From assembly GCA_016721435.1 (NCBI GenBank), contig JADKIC010000011.1:44928-108927 (forward strand): DNA of 64,000 nt. The letters are read 5' to 3'. Every line of letters starts with the position of its first letter. Position 1 is the stretch's first letter. Positions 41,992 to 50,768 of this stretch are shown in pieces. The position numbers were made by a program, and so were the translations under genes. The stretch comes from Bacteroidota bacterium. Its GTDB lineage: Bacteria > Bacteroidota > Bacteroidia > AKYH767-A > OLB10. The notes below the pieces were generated by a model. That model saw nothing but the letters and a program-made list of their open reading frames with translations, searched no databases and had not been told where the DNA came from.

Positions 41992-42868
41992 ATGGCAAAA
42001 ATAATAGCAATAGCGAATCAGAAAGGGGGTGTAGGCAAGACTACAACTGCAATAAACCTGGCGGCAAGTCTGGCCGTTCTTGAATATAAAACACTTCTTG
42101 TGGATGCCGATCCGCAGGCCAACGCCACTTCCGGAGTTGGTTTTGACCCAAGAACTGTCAAAACGTCGATTTATGAATGCATCATCAATGAAGTTTCACC
42201 AAAGGATATAATTCTGGAAACAAAAAACTCCCCATCTCTATCTCTTGCCCTCCCATATCGATCTGGTAGGTGCAGAAATTGAAATGATCCAAATGCCGAA
42301 TCGGGAAAAGATGATGAAGCAGGTGTTGGAGAGTATTCAGGGGGAATTTGATTTCATTATCATTGATTGTTCACCTTCGTTGGGACTTATTACCATCAAT
42401 GCTTTGACGGGTGCTGATTCAGTCATCATTCCGGTACAATGTGAATATTTTGCCTTATAAGGTTTGGGAAAACTCCTCAACACCATAAAAATCGTTCAAA
42501 GCCGCCTCAACCCGGAATTAGCTATAGAAGGAATTCTGCTCACCATGTATGATATGCGTTTACGATTAAGTAATCAGGTGGTGGAAGAAGTAAAGACGCA
42601 TTTCCAGGACATGGTTTTCGATACCATTATTCAAAGAAATACCAAGTTGGGCGAAGCGCCTAGTTTTGGAGAAAGTATCATCATGCACGATGCCGCAAGT
42701 AAAGGAGCCATCAATTATCTGAATCTTGCCCGTGAAATCCTGCAAAATAACAATATGACCGGAATGTCGGCCGAGGAAAAAGTGATGACCGACAAAGTGA
42801 TGGAAAAATTGAAAATTTCCCGAGAATTAATTCCCATTAAAAGAAAGAAGTTAAATTATGTCAACTAA
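41992..42868 (+). CDS. parA: ParA chromosome-partitioning ATPase (one frame break, one in-frame stop)
   Basis: The deviant Walker A KGGVGKTT is at residues 11-18. It drives chromosome segregation with ParB. Conserved parts: VDADPQANATSG, PSHIDLVGAEIEM, DFIIIDCSPSLGLITINAL, VQCEYFAL. An extra A in A6 42222-42227 breaks the frame (repaired: ETKTPHLYLLPSHIDL). Then TAA at 42458-42460 interrupts CEYFAL-stop-GLGKLLNTI; nearly all ParA proteins have Glu here (CEYFALEGL), i.e. GAA to TAA. The frame continues unbroken to 42868. Together 292 residues, normal. Start 41992 (MAKIIAIANQ) is preferred to the TTG two codons earlier. Confidence 0.9.
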
Positions 42869-43775
42869 AAAATCAGCGCTCGGAAAAGGTCTTAGTGCCT
42901 TGCTGGAAGGAAATATTACTCCCGATCACGTAGAAAATGCAGGAGCACCTGTAGATACACTCGGAGGTCCTGCGAAAGTAATGGCAGGCAATGTTGCCCT
43001 CATTAATTTAAATCAGATTGAAGCGAATCCTTTTCAGCCACGTACTGAATTTGATGAATCCGCTTTAAAGGAATTAGCAGAGTCCATTCAAACGCAAGGT
43101 ATCATTCAACCGATTACCGTGCGAAAAATGGGACCTGACAAGTACCAGATAATATCCGGTGAACGTCGCTACAAAGCTTCCAGATTGGCGGGATTAACTT
43201 CCATTCCGGCCTATGTTCGAACTGCGAACGATCAATCCATGCTGGAGATGGCGCTCGTAGAAAATATACAGCGGGAGAACTTAAATGCATTGGAAATAGC
43301 GATCAGTTATCAGCGCCTGATTGAAGAATGTCAGTTGACTCAGGAAGGCTTAGGAGAACGAGTTGGAAAGGATCGTAGTACGGTTACAAATTACCTGCGC
43401 TTACTCAAACTTCCTCCTCAAATTCAGTTCGCCATTCGTGACGGGAGAATAACCATGGGTCATGCCCGGGCTATTTTAGGAGTAGATGATATCGGTATGC
43501 AATTGAAGATTTTTAATGACATCCTGGAGAATGATCTTTCCGTGCGTAAAGTAGAAAATCTGGTACGACAGAATTCTCCTAAAAAAGCAGGTAAAAAAGA
43601 AAGCAGTAAAGCGTCATGGGCGGTTGAAGTCAGGAATCTGGAGGATCGTCTGGAACATCGCTATGAAACGAAAGTAGAAATTAAACATAAAGACAATGGG
43701 AGTGGTCAAATTCTCATCAACTACTTCAGTAATGATGACCTCAACCGTCTGATGGATTTGTTGGATTTTGATTGA
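42858..43775 (+). CDS. parB: ParB chromosome-partitioning protein
   Basis: 305 residues, intact. The start MSTKKSALGKGLSALLEG is typical. N-domain box NPFQPRTEFDESALKELAESI, the CTPase/arginine-rich GERRYKASRLAG, and a helix-turn-helix (QEGLGERVGKDRSTVTNYLRLLKLP). It binds parS and loads condensin; no parS site (TGTTTCACGTGAAACA-like) was seen in the window. It overlaps parA by 11 bases. Confidence 0.96.
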   Translation: MSTKKSALGKGLSALLEGNITPDHVENAGAPVDTLGGPAKVMAGNVALINLNQIEANPFQPRTEFDESALKELAESIQTQGIIQPITVRKMGPDKYQIISGERRYKASRLAGLTSIPAYVRTANDQSMLEMALVENIQRENLNALEIAISYQRLIEECQLTQEGLGERVGKDRSTVTNYLRLLKLPPQIQFAIRDGRITMGHARAILGVDDIGMQLKIFNDILENDLSVRKVENLVRQNSPKKAGKKESSKASWAVEVRNLEDRLEHRYETKVEIKHKDNGSGQILINYFSNDDLNRLMDLLDFD

Positions 43776-43791
43776 TTCAATTCCTATACCC

Positions 43792-44397
43792 ATGTGGCAG
43801 TTGTTGCAACGATTCCCCCTTCGGCAGTATTGCGGAGGGGTTTTGTTTATTGTTATTTCCCTGCTGTCATTGACAGGAACCGCGCAGGATACCATTCCTC
43901 TGCGGAACGATAGCATCGTTTTAATTGGAGATTCCGTTTCGTTGGTACCTCAGCATTCCGTGCGAAAAGCTACCCTCCTCTCTACATTTTTACCCGGTGC
44001 CGGACAAGTCTATAATAAGAAAATATGGAAGGTGCCCATTGTCTATGCTGCCTTTGCAGGAATGGCTTATCTCATCAAATTTAACCATGATAACTTCCGG
44101 AAATTTGATAATGCCTTATTGCTGCGGTATGATGAGGATCCGAATACGGTAGATGAATACGCCGATATTTACACAGAGGAAAATCTACGTTCGCTCAGTG
44201 ATTTTTACAGAAGAAACAGGGACTTGTCTGTGATCGGTATTACCCTCGTGTATGTACTAAATATTGTGGATGCTCATGTAGATGCACATCTTTTTAGTTT
44301 CAATGTAGATGACGATTTAAGTTTGCAGTGGAGTCCATTGCTTCAACCCGCACCAGGACAAGCCTCTGCAGGTTTATCACTCACCTTACGCTTCTAA
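43792..44397 (+). CDS. DUF5683 protein
   Basis: Signal-peptide-like start (MWQLLQRFPLRQYCGGVLFIVISLLSLTGTAQ). The core (KATLLSTFLPGAGQVYNKKIWKVPIVYAAFAGMAYLIKF) contains two membrane-like helices and is diagnostic of DUF5683. 201 residues. The gene regularly sits after parB in Bacteroidota. Function unknown. ATG 43792 is preferred to an in-frame TTG at 43768 which lies inside parB. Confidence 0.88.
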   Translation: MWQLLQRFPLRQYCGGVLFIVISLLSLTGTAQDTIPLRNDSIVLIGDSVSLVPQHSVRKATLLSTFLPGAGQVYNKKIWKVPIVYAAFAGMAYLIKFNHDNFRKFDNALLLRYDEDPNTVDEYADIYTEENLRSLSDFYRRNRDLSVIGITLVYVLNIVDAHVDAHLFSFNVDDDLSLQWSPLLQPAPGQASAGLSLTLRF

Positions 44398-44402
44398 TCC
44401 AT

Positions 44403-45149
44403 ATGATGAAAATTGCACTTATCGGCACAGGAAAAATGGGAATGGCCGTGGAAGAACAAGCGATCATGGCCGGTCATGAAATCCTGTTTCGTATTAATCA
44501 TCTGAACAGGTCCAACTATACTGTTGCGGACTTGAAAAGGGCCGACATAGCGATAGAATTCACGCAGCCGGATGCAGCAGTTGACAATCTCCTCTGGTGC
44601 CTGGAGGCAGGTATTCCGGTGGTTTGTGGAACTACCGGTTGGCAGGATATGTCGGGTGAGGTTTTTCAAAAATTCATAGACAAGAAAGGTGCTATTATAA
44701 CTGCCACCAACTTCAGTATTGGAGTCAATATCCTGTTTCGATTGAACCGGGAACTCGCTGCCTGGATGAACAGCCATACCGATTATCACCCATTCATCGA
44801 AGAAGTCCATCATATGCGCAAGCTCGATAAGCCCAGTGGAACAGCGGTCACATTGGCGGATGGTATTTTCCAATCCAATCAACATGTAAAATCCTGGATG
44901 CTTGCTCAGGGCAACCCGGAAGTGCCAAATGACGTATTAGCTATTCATTCCGTACGTGAGGGAGATGTGATTGGAAAACATGAGGTAACGTGGACATCGC
45001 CAATTGACAAAATCAGCATTCACCATGAAGCGTTTAACAGAGATGGATTTGCTGCCGGTGCGCTACTTGCAGCAAGTTGGCTGATCGGTAAAATTGGGGT
45101 TTTCAGCATGGAAGATGTACTCTTTGGAAACCGAAAATCGCATATTTAA
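44403..45149 (+). CDS. dapB: 4-Hydroxy-tetrahydrodipicolinate reductase
   Basis: Second or third step of the lysine/DAP pathway, using NAD(P)H. The nucleotide-binding GTGKMG lies at the start; the substrate loop has EVHHMRKLDKPSGTA with the catalytic His and Lys; NFSIGVNI is also typical. About 248 residues, the shorter Bacteroidota form. Starts five bases after the DUF5683 stop. dapF, another DAP-pathway gene, lies at 60172. Confidence 0.95.
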   Translation: MMKIALIGTGKMGMAVEEQAIMAGHEILFRINHLNRSNYTVADLKRADIAIEFTQPDAAVDNLLWCLEAGIPVVCGTTGWQDMSGEVFQKFIDKKGAIITATNFSIGVNILFRLNRELAAWMNSHTDYHPFIEEVHHMRKLDKPSGTAVTLADGIFQSNQHVKSWMLAQGNPEVPNDVLAIHSVREGDVIGKHEVTWTSPIDKISIHHEAFNRDGFAAGALLAASWLIGKIGVFSMEDVLFGNRKSHI

Positions 45150-45196
45150 TAGACTAAGCTATTCATTTTCTAACTTCGACCCCGTAAATAAACATT

Positions 45197-46291
45197 ATGA
45201 ACTGGAAATTCTGGCAAAGCAGTGGAAGAAAAAGCAAGACCCGCGAATGGTTTGATGCCATTCTTTTCGCCGTCATCGCTGCTACCATCATTCGGACATT
45301 CTTCATAGAAGCGTTCACTATCCCTACTCCATCCATGGAAAAAACACTCATGGTAGGGGATTTTTTATTCGTCAGCAAGGTGCACTATGGGGCCCGAACT
45401 CCGATGACTCCTTTGTCCATTCCTTTTATGCATCAGGAAATTCCACTGTTTGGTGGTAAGTCGTATTCCGATTCATGGAAACTTCCCTATTACCGATTAC
45501 CGGGATTTGCCGACGTGAAGCGGAACGATATCGTAGTCTTTAATTATCCGATGGAAGATGACCGTCCGATCGATAAGCAAACACATTACATCAAACGCTG
45601 TGTAGGAATTGCAGGTGATACGCTGAAAGTCGTAAACCGAACCGTATTCATCAATGGCAAAAAGGCGATGCAGCCCCGTAAAAGCCAGTATGTGTATGAT
45701 ATTAAAACTTCAGGAAGCGGTATCAGTGAACGTATTCTTAGAAAAAATGATATTACCGATGGTGGTCCGGCGTATAATCCGGGTGATTACCGCTTTTGTC
45801 TGACTGAAAATTCGGTAAACGAACTAAAAAAACTGCCCAATGTTACCGGTGTTCAGGTGATGACCATGCCGGCCGGTCAATACGAAGACTATATCTACCC
45901 CTCTGACCCAAAACTAAGATGGAACATGGACAATTATGGTCCGATTTATATTCCAAAAAAGGGCGCAACCATCTCTATTAACGCCGAAAATATCAGCATC
46001 TACAAACGTGTCATCACTGTTTATGAAGGCAACGAACTGGAGGAACGAGACGGCGGAATTTTCATCAATAATCAACCGGCGACAACGTATACTTTCAAGC
46101 AGGATTATTTCTTTATGATGGGAGATAACCGACACAATTCAGCCGATTCGCGCTTTTGGGGATTTGTGCCTGAAGATCATGTGGTAGGGAAAGCCGTTTT
46201 CATCTGGATGTCGTGGGATACCAATGGCTCTTTCCTTTCAAAAATTCGCTGGAGTAGATTGTTTAATGTGATTCACTACAATAATGACTGA
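45197..46291 (+). CDS. lepB: Signal peptidase I
   Basis: 364 residues; longer than the usual ~200-320 because of an insertion typical in Bacteroidota. One N-terminal membrane helix (DAILFAVIAATIIRTFFIE), nucleophile Ser46 in PTPSMEKTL, general-base Lys133 in HYIKRCVGIAGD, and box E GDNRHNSADSRFWGFVPEDHVVGKA. It releases exported proteins from the inner membrane. Overlaps the downstream WbqC-like gene by eight bases. Confidence 0.95.
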   Translation: MNWKFWQSSGRKSKTREWFDAILFAVIAATIIRTFFIEAFTIPTPSMEKTLMVGDFLFVSKVHYGARTPMTPLSIPFMHQEIPLFGGKSYSDSWKLPYYRLPGFADVKRNDIVVFNYPMEDDRPIDKQTHYIKRCVGIAGDTLKVVNRTVFINGKKAMQPRKSQYVYDIKTSGSGISERILRKNDITDGGPAYNPGDYRFCLTENSVNELKKLPNVTGVQVMTMPAGQYEDYIYPSDPKLRWNMDNYGPIYIPKKGATISINAENISIYKRVITVYEGNELEERDGGIFINNQPATTYTFKQDYFFMMGDNRHNSADSRFWGFVPEDHVVGKAVFIWMSWDTNGSFLSKIRWSRLFNVIHYNND

Positions 46292-46879
46292 TCTTGTCCT
46301 CAAAGACAAAACAGTCATCATTTCATCCCAGTATCTTCCTCTTCGGGAATTGCTTTCGGCCATCATTACTTCCGGGCGTATTTATATGGATGGTGATGAA
46401 CTATGGAGAAAACAGACCTTGGCGAACCGAACTTTTATCCTGGGTGCCAATGGAGAACAAACCTTATCTATCCCCATCCAACATACCGGAGGAGTGAAAA
46501 CGCCGGTAAAGGAAATGCGGATTAGCTATTCCCAACCCTGGTCCAGAGTGCATAAAGGAGCACTTTTTTCCGCATATAACACCTCTCCTTTTTTTACCTT
46601 TTTCAGAGATGAACTTTTTGAGATATTCGATACGCAACCGGAGTATCTCCATGAATTCAATCTTGCCCTTTTTAAATGTCTTTTAGAAAGCTGAAATACA
46701 CCGGAGAAATTGGAAGAACTCCCTCAGGGTATGCTGATTTAAGAGGCCAATTGACCCGTGAGGAGTTCAGGGAAAGTTACCCCGGAGGTGAAACTTACAC
46801 CCAGGTTTTTAGCTCTAAATTTCCATTTTCATCCTATCTCAGTGCGCTGGATTGTATAGCCAACACCGGCACTGTATAA
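46284..46879 (+). CDS. WbqC-family protein (one frame break)
   Basis: About 199 residues. WbqC-like proteins are found with O-antigen and other biosynthetic loci; their activity is not established here. Conserved: SSQYLPLRELLSAIITSG (opening like PTYLGPIQYY-type WbqC starts), ELWRKQTLANRTFILGANGEQTLSIPI, and SKFPFSSYLSALDCIANTG. One A is missing at 46687-46689; repair gives CLLEKLKYTGEIG and continues to 46879. Follows lepB with overlap, so it is part of the parA-lepB operon. Confidence 0.8.
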
Positions 46880-46897
46880 AACGGAATAACGGGTCTT

Positions 46898-46926
46898 TTT
46901 GAATACTGTGATTTTGATTAGATTTG
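46898..46926 (+). promoter_or_regulatory. Promoter of fbaB
   Basis: TTTG (46898-46901) as -33 and TAGATTTG (46919-46926) as -7, spacer 17 bases, in front of the aldolase ATG at 46979. The -7 is a perfect match to TAnnTTTG. Confidence 0.6.
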
Positions 46927-46978
46927 TGCCTTCATATTCTGATCTGATCAGAAATAATAAATTATAAAACAAGGACTT

Positions 46979-48028
46979 ATGTCGATTCAAAAAATTCACG
47001 AACTGCTCGGAAAGGATGCCGACCACTTGCTGAACCATACCTGCAAAACAATTTCCAAAGAACATATTCATCTGCCCGGAACTGATTTCGTGGATCGTAT
47101 ATTCTCCGGAACCAACCGTTCTAATCAGGTCTTAAGGAGTCTTCAAAGCATTTACGGTCACGGTCGATTGGCTAACTCCGGATATGTGAGTATCCTTCCG
47201 GTTGATCAGGGTATTGAACATAGCGCAGGAGCATCTTTCGCTCCCAATCCCATATTCTTTGATCCGGAAAATATTGTAAAATTAGCCATTGAAGGTGGTT
47301 GCAACGCAGTAGCTTCTACCTATGGCGTACTCGCAGCGGTATCCAGAAAGTATGCGCATAAAATTCCGTTCATTGTAAAAATTAACCATAATGAATTTCT
47401 CACCTATCCTAATAAATTTGATCAGATCATGTTCGGCTCTGTTGAGGAAGCATGGAATCTGGGCGCTACTGCTGTAGGCGCGACAATTTACTTTGGATCG
47501 GAAGAATCGTCCAGGCAAATTGTTGAAGTGGCACAGGCATTTGAAAGAGCACATGAGTTAGGAATGGGCACTATTTTATGGTGCTATACGCGTAATAATG
47601 CCTTCAAAGTAGATGGTGTCGACTATCATACTTCTGCGGATTTAACAGGGCAGGCCAACCATTTGGGCGTAACCATTCAGGCAGACATTATCAAACAGAA
47701 ATTGCCTACAAATAACGGAGGATACAATGCCATTAAATTCGGCAAAACGCATAAGAAAGTGTATGAGGAATTGACGAGCCCCCACCCTATTGATCTCTGC
47801 CGTTATCAGGTAGCCAATTGTTATATGGGCCGGATGGGATTGATTAATTCAGGAGGAGAAAGTAAGGGAGCGAGTGATATGGCGGAAGCTGTAACCACTG
47901 CCGTTGTCAACAAGCGCGCCGGCGGTCAGGGTCTCATCTCCGGACGTAAAGCCTTCCAGAAACCATTTGCAGAAGGTATTCAAATGCTTAATGCCATTCA
48001 GGATATTTACCTCGAAAAAGAAGCTTAA
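46979..48028 (+). CDS. fbaB: Class I fructose-bisphosphate aldolase, DhnA/FbaB type
   Basis: 349 residues, intact. The (beta/alpha)8 aldolase of the archaeal/FbaB type has VSILPVDQGIEH, AIEGGCNAVASTYGVL, FIVKINHNEFLT and INSGGESKG. It cleaves fructose-1,6-bisphosphate to dihydroxyacetone phosphate and glyceraldehyde-3-phosphate in the cytoplasm. Not linked to the gapA gene at the right edge. Confidence 0.93.
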   Translation: MSIQKIHELLGKDADHLLNHTCKTISKEHIHLPGTDFVDRIFSGTNRSNQVLRSLQSIYGHGRLANSGYVSILPVDQGIEHSAGASFAPNPIFFDPENIVKLAIEGGCNAVASTYGVLAAVSRKYAHKIPFIVKINHNEFLTYPNKFDQIMFGSVEEAWNLGATAVGATIYFGSEESSRQIVEVAQAFERAHELGMGTILWCYTRNNAFKVDGVDYHTSADLTGQANHLGVTIQADIIKQKLPTNNGGYNAIKFGKTHKKVYEELTSPHPIDLCRYQVANCYMGRMGLINSGGESKGASDMAEAVTTAVVNKRAGGQGLISGRKAFQKPFAEGIQMLNAIQDIYLEKEA

Positions 48029-48314
48029 AGTTTAAGGTTTAAAGTTTAGTTAAGGTTCAAGGTTCAAGGTTCAAGTCTAAAGTTTAAGTCCAAAGTTTAA
48101 GGTTTAAATTTAAAGGTTGGGTATATGGAATGGCTGCGTTGAAGAAGAAAATAAAATGTCAAAACCGAAAATTAATACCCCTGTATTCGGCCCAAAATCA
48201 TACACTACCAGAAGTCCTGTTACTCAAATTTCGTATTTTCGTTTAAATTCGTGATTCCGTTTATATTCGTATTTCGTATATCCGTAATAATTCGTAGTTC
48301 GTAACCCCAAATTA
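48029..48314. repeat. Intergenic low-complexity repeats
   Basis: From 48029 to about 48110, short degenerate direct repeats of AAGTTTAAGG / AAGGTTCAAGG. Then 48225-48305 has repeated TTCGTATTTCG/TTCGTAGTTCG-like units. No gene, RNA or hairpin was recognised. Such runs recur in many Bacteroidota genomes. Confidence 0.5.
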
Positions 48315-49159
48315 ATGAGTTGGTTTAAAAGAATAAAAGAAGGCATCACCACTGCCACGCATGAGAAGAAGGAAACGCCGGAAGGGTTATGGTATAAATG
48401 TCCATCCTGTAAGTCTATTATTCCCTCTCAAGAGCATGAGGATAACATGTGGGTATGCGTGAAATGCGGATACCATGAACGTATAGGTTCTGAAGAGTAT
48501 TTTGCTATGCTTTTTGACAATAATGAATTTATTGAAATCAATACGGATATTACATCAGCCGATCCGCTACAGTTTGTGGATACTAAGAAGTACAATGAGC
48601 GATTGGAAGATTCTCAAAAGAAAACTGGCTTAAAAGATGCTATTCGTACCGCCAGCGGAAAATTGAACGGATTTCCGATTACCATCGCCTGCATGGATTT
48701 CAAATTTATTGGCGGGTCGATGGGATCAGTTATGGGTGAAAAAATTTCCAGAGCTATTGATTATTCCATCGAACATAAAACCCCCTTTATGATCATCTCG
48801 AAATCCGGAGGTGCCCGAATGATGGAGGCGGCTTATTCCCTGATGCAGATGGCCAAAACATCCGCTAAACTTACCCAACTTTCAGCAGCAGGTCTCCCTA
48901 TATTTCCTTCCTGACTGACCCCACCACCGGTGGTGTTACTGCCTCTTTTGCGATGCTCGGGGATTTGAACATTGCCGAGCCGGGTGCTTTAATTGGTTTT
49001 GCCGGCCCGCGGGTAGTGAAGGAGACGATTGGTAAAGATTTGCCCAAAGGATTTCAGACCTCGGAATTTGTACTTGAACATGGATTTCTTGATATCATCA
49101 TTAAGCGTCCCGAATTGAAAAATAAGCTGGGTCAGTTGCTGGGATACTTTGCCCATTAA
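48315..49159 (+). CDS. accD: Acetyl-CoA carboxylase carboxyltransferase beta subunit (one frame break)
   Basis: Transfers CO2 from carboxybiotin to acetyl-CoA, first step of fatty acid synthesis, with AccA. N-terminal zinc ribbon has Cys 29, 32, 48 and 51 (CPSC ... CVKC). The crotonase-like core includes FKFIGGSMGSVMGE, ISKSGGARMMEA and FAGPRVVKETIG. One T is missing at 48899; repair reads GLPYISFLTDPTTGGVTASFAMLGD and continues to 49159, about 281 residues, full length. As a single-copy essential gene it shows the break is very likely a sequence error. Confidence 0.95.
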
Positions 49160-49240
49160 TTTCATTCATCATTATCCGCTTTTTACTCTCGTTTTAAATT
49201 ATAATCTTACTGTTCCGGAATAACCATTTTAAAATGGGTA

Positions 49241-49264
49241 AACGACTATAAACGACTATAAACG
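49241..49264. repeat. Short tandem repeat of a 10-bp unit
   Basis: AACGACTATA twice in tandem followed by AACG. It lies in the 165-base gap before the hypothetical gene at 49325. Confidence 0.6.
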
Positions 49265-49324
49265 TTTATTTACCGACTATCCCCTAACAACCGATCTACT
49301 TTCGTGGACTATAATATTTATACC

Positions 49325-50134
49325 ATGAAAAAAACAAATCGACCTATTAAAGAAAAAACTACATTATTTGCCTTCCTGCCAGAAGATGGTGAGATACACC
49401 TTCAATATGCAAAACAACTGAAAAATGAGGAGCCCATGTCCTTCGAAGAAACGGGAACTTCTATCGCTAGTATAGGAGATGTTTTCGAACGAATGATGTC
49501 GGATTTCAGAAGAATGACAGTGGAAGAGCATCTGGGTTTTCCTGATTTTCCGGATGCAGATACATTGACCGCATCTGAAATCGAAAGAGAGTTATTTGAA
49601 GTGCTGGATATGCTCGAAGACCATAATATTTTAATAGATACAAATGCGGATTATCCTGATGAGGACCTCTATCGCTTCATCACCGGCGAATTAATGCAGG
49701 AGGAAATGGAAGTATATAACATTAAAGATATGTATTGCCATTTTATCTATGAGGAGTTTCACGAAAAGGAAGAAACTGACACGATGGAAACCGTGAACGA
49801 ATTGTTCAAAATACTTTTTAGCAATGACTGGCGGTTCCTCAACTCCTGCCTGAGTGATCTGTTTAGTGTAGATGGGAGGTCTTACACACAACAGTCAAGA
49901 CGATTGTTACAGGAATCCATCAATAGCGAATTCGGTACCCGGGAAATAAAAAGTATCGAATCTACATTTCTGGTGCTGAATCATTCAAAAGCGATTTTGT
50001 CTGTTGATCTTTGTTTAGAGATAAATGGAACGGGACTCGAACGAAAAATTGATAATATTTACCTTACCCTAAAGGAGCAAAAAGGTAAGTTTAAGGTGGT
50101 TGAAATCAGTGGTTTATTACCGTATGGAACCTGA
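49325..50134 (+). CDS. Hypothetical protein, 269 residues, acidic
   Basis: I do not recognise the family. ATG 49325 is chosen (MKKTNRPIKEKTT) over an in-frame ATT or GTG further up. No signal peptide or membrane helix. The protein is acidic, with DEDLYRFITGELMQEEMEVY and FHEKEETDTMETV. The C-terminal third (SIESTFLVLNHSKAILSVDLCLEI ... KVVEISGLLPYGT) looks like a mixed beta-alpha fold. Alone, 144 bases before rpsO. Confidence 0.7.
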   Translation: MKKTNRPIKEKTTLFAFLPEDGEIHLQYAKQLKNEEPMSFEETGTSIASIGDVFERMMSDFRRMTVEEHLGFPDFPDADTLTASEIERELFEVLDMLEDHNILIDTNADYPDEDLYRFITGELMQEEMEVYNIKDMYCHFIYEEFHEKEETDTMETVNELFKILFSNDWRFLNSCLSDLFSVDGRSYTQQSRRLLQESINSEFGTREIKSIESTFLVLNHSKAILSVDLCLEINGTGLERKIDNIYLTLKEQKGKFKVVEISGLLPYGT

Positions 50135-50278
50135 AGTTACGTACTCAACTGATTATTAATGCTTTTTTAGGACAACCCGGAGTAAATTCAGATTAAAAAC
50201 AAAGCTAATCTTCTTGCTGTTTAGGAATTGCTTTCATATCTTTGCCCTCCTTAAAAAGTAAAATCCGCGTAATTCATC

Positions 50279-50547
50279 ATGCTATTAAACACTGAATCGA
50301 AGAAAGAAATCTTCAAAAATACGGTAAAACCGAAACCAACACCGGCTCTTCTGAAGCGCAAATCGCTATGTTCACACAGCGTATCAACCATCTGACAGAG
50401 CATTTGAGAAGTTTTAAAAAAGACTTTTCAACTCAGCGCTCATTGATCTCTTTGGTAGGTAAGCGTCGTAGCCTGTTGGATTATCTTCATAAAACAGATA
50501 TCACCCGGTACAGAGCAATTATCGCTGAACTCGGTATTCGTAAATAA
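50279..50547 (+). CDS. rpsO: Ribosomal protein S15 (one frame break)
   Basis: 89 residues after repair, exactly the S15 length. Binds 16S rRNA in the small subunit. One A is missing in A5 50315-50319; repair reads FKKYGKTETNTGSSEAQIA, then HLRSFKKDFSTQRSLISLVGKRRSLLDYL and ends RAIIAELGIRK. The break in the only S15 gene of this window shows it is almost certainly a sequence error. A strong terminator follows, then pnp, the usual rpsO-pnp order. Confidence 0.96.
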
Positions 50548-50567
50548 AAGCCTCGAGCAGGCATCTC

Positions 50568-50597
50568 AAAAAAGGCAATCTTCGTATTGCCTTTTTT
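50568..50597 (+). terminator. Rho-independent terminator after rpsO
   Basis: AAAAAAGGCAAT (50568-50579), loop CTTCGT, ATTGCCTTTTTT (50586-50597). Perfect 12-bp stem ending in T. Confidence 0.9.
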
Positions 50598-50768
50598 GTT
50601 TTACCCTTCAAAACTGATTGGAAACACTTTCAACAGTTTGCCCAATAGAAAGGAAAAACAGGGCGAATGAACGTTTTATGAGAAGCTTATTATTAAATTT
50701 AAGCTTTAGAAAGACGTAATTAAATACTTGATCTATAAATATATATATAAATTAATAAAGCTGTCAAA

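Noticed and set aside
42458..42460. UAA recoded as glutamate, prompted by TAA at expected Glu in parA and the DUF5916 gene
   Set aside because: Many genes in the window (rpsO, cphA, M16 protease, dapF and others) end at TAA in the right place, so TAA is a working stop; two cases are better explained as point errors or mutations.
48029..48120. Possible CRISPR-like or regulatory repeat array
   Set aside because: Units are short (about 10 bp), degenerate and without unique spacers; no cas genes are near.
49241..49264. Iteron-like tandem repeat (origin or operator)
   Set aside because: Only two and a half units of 10 bp; no replication gene nearby.
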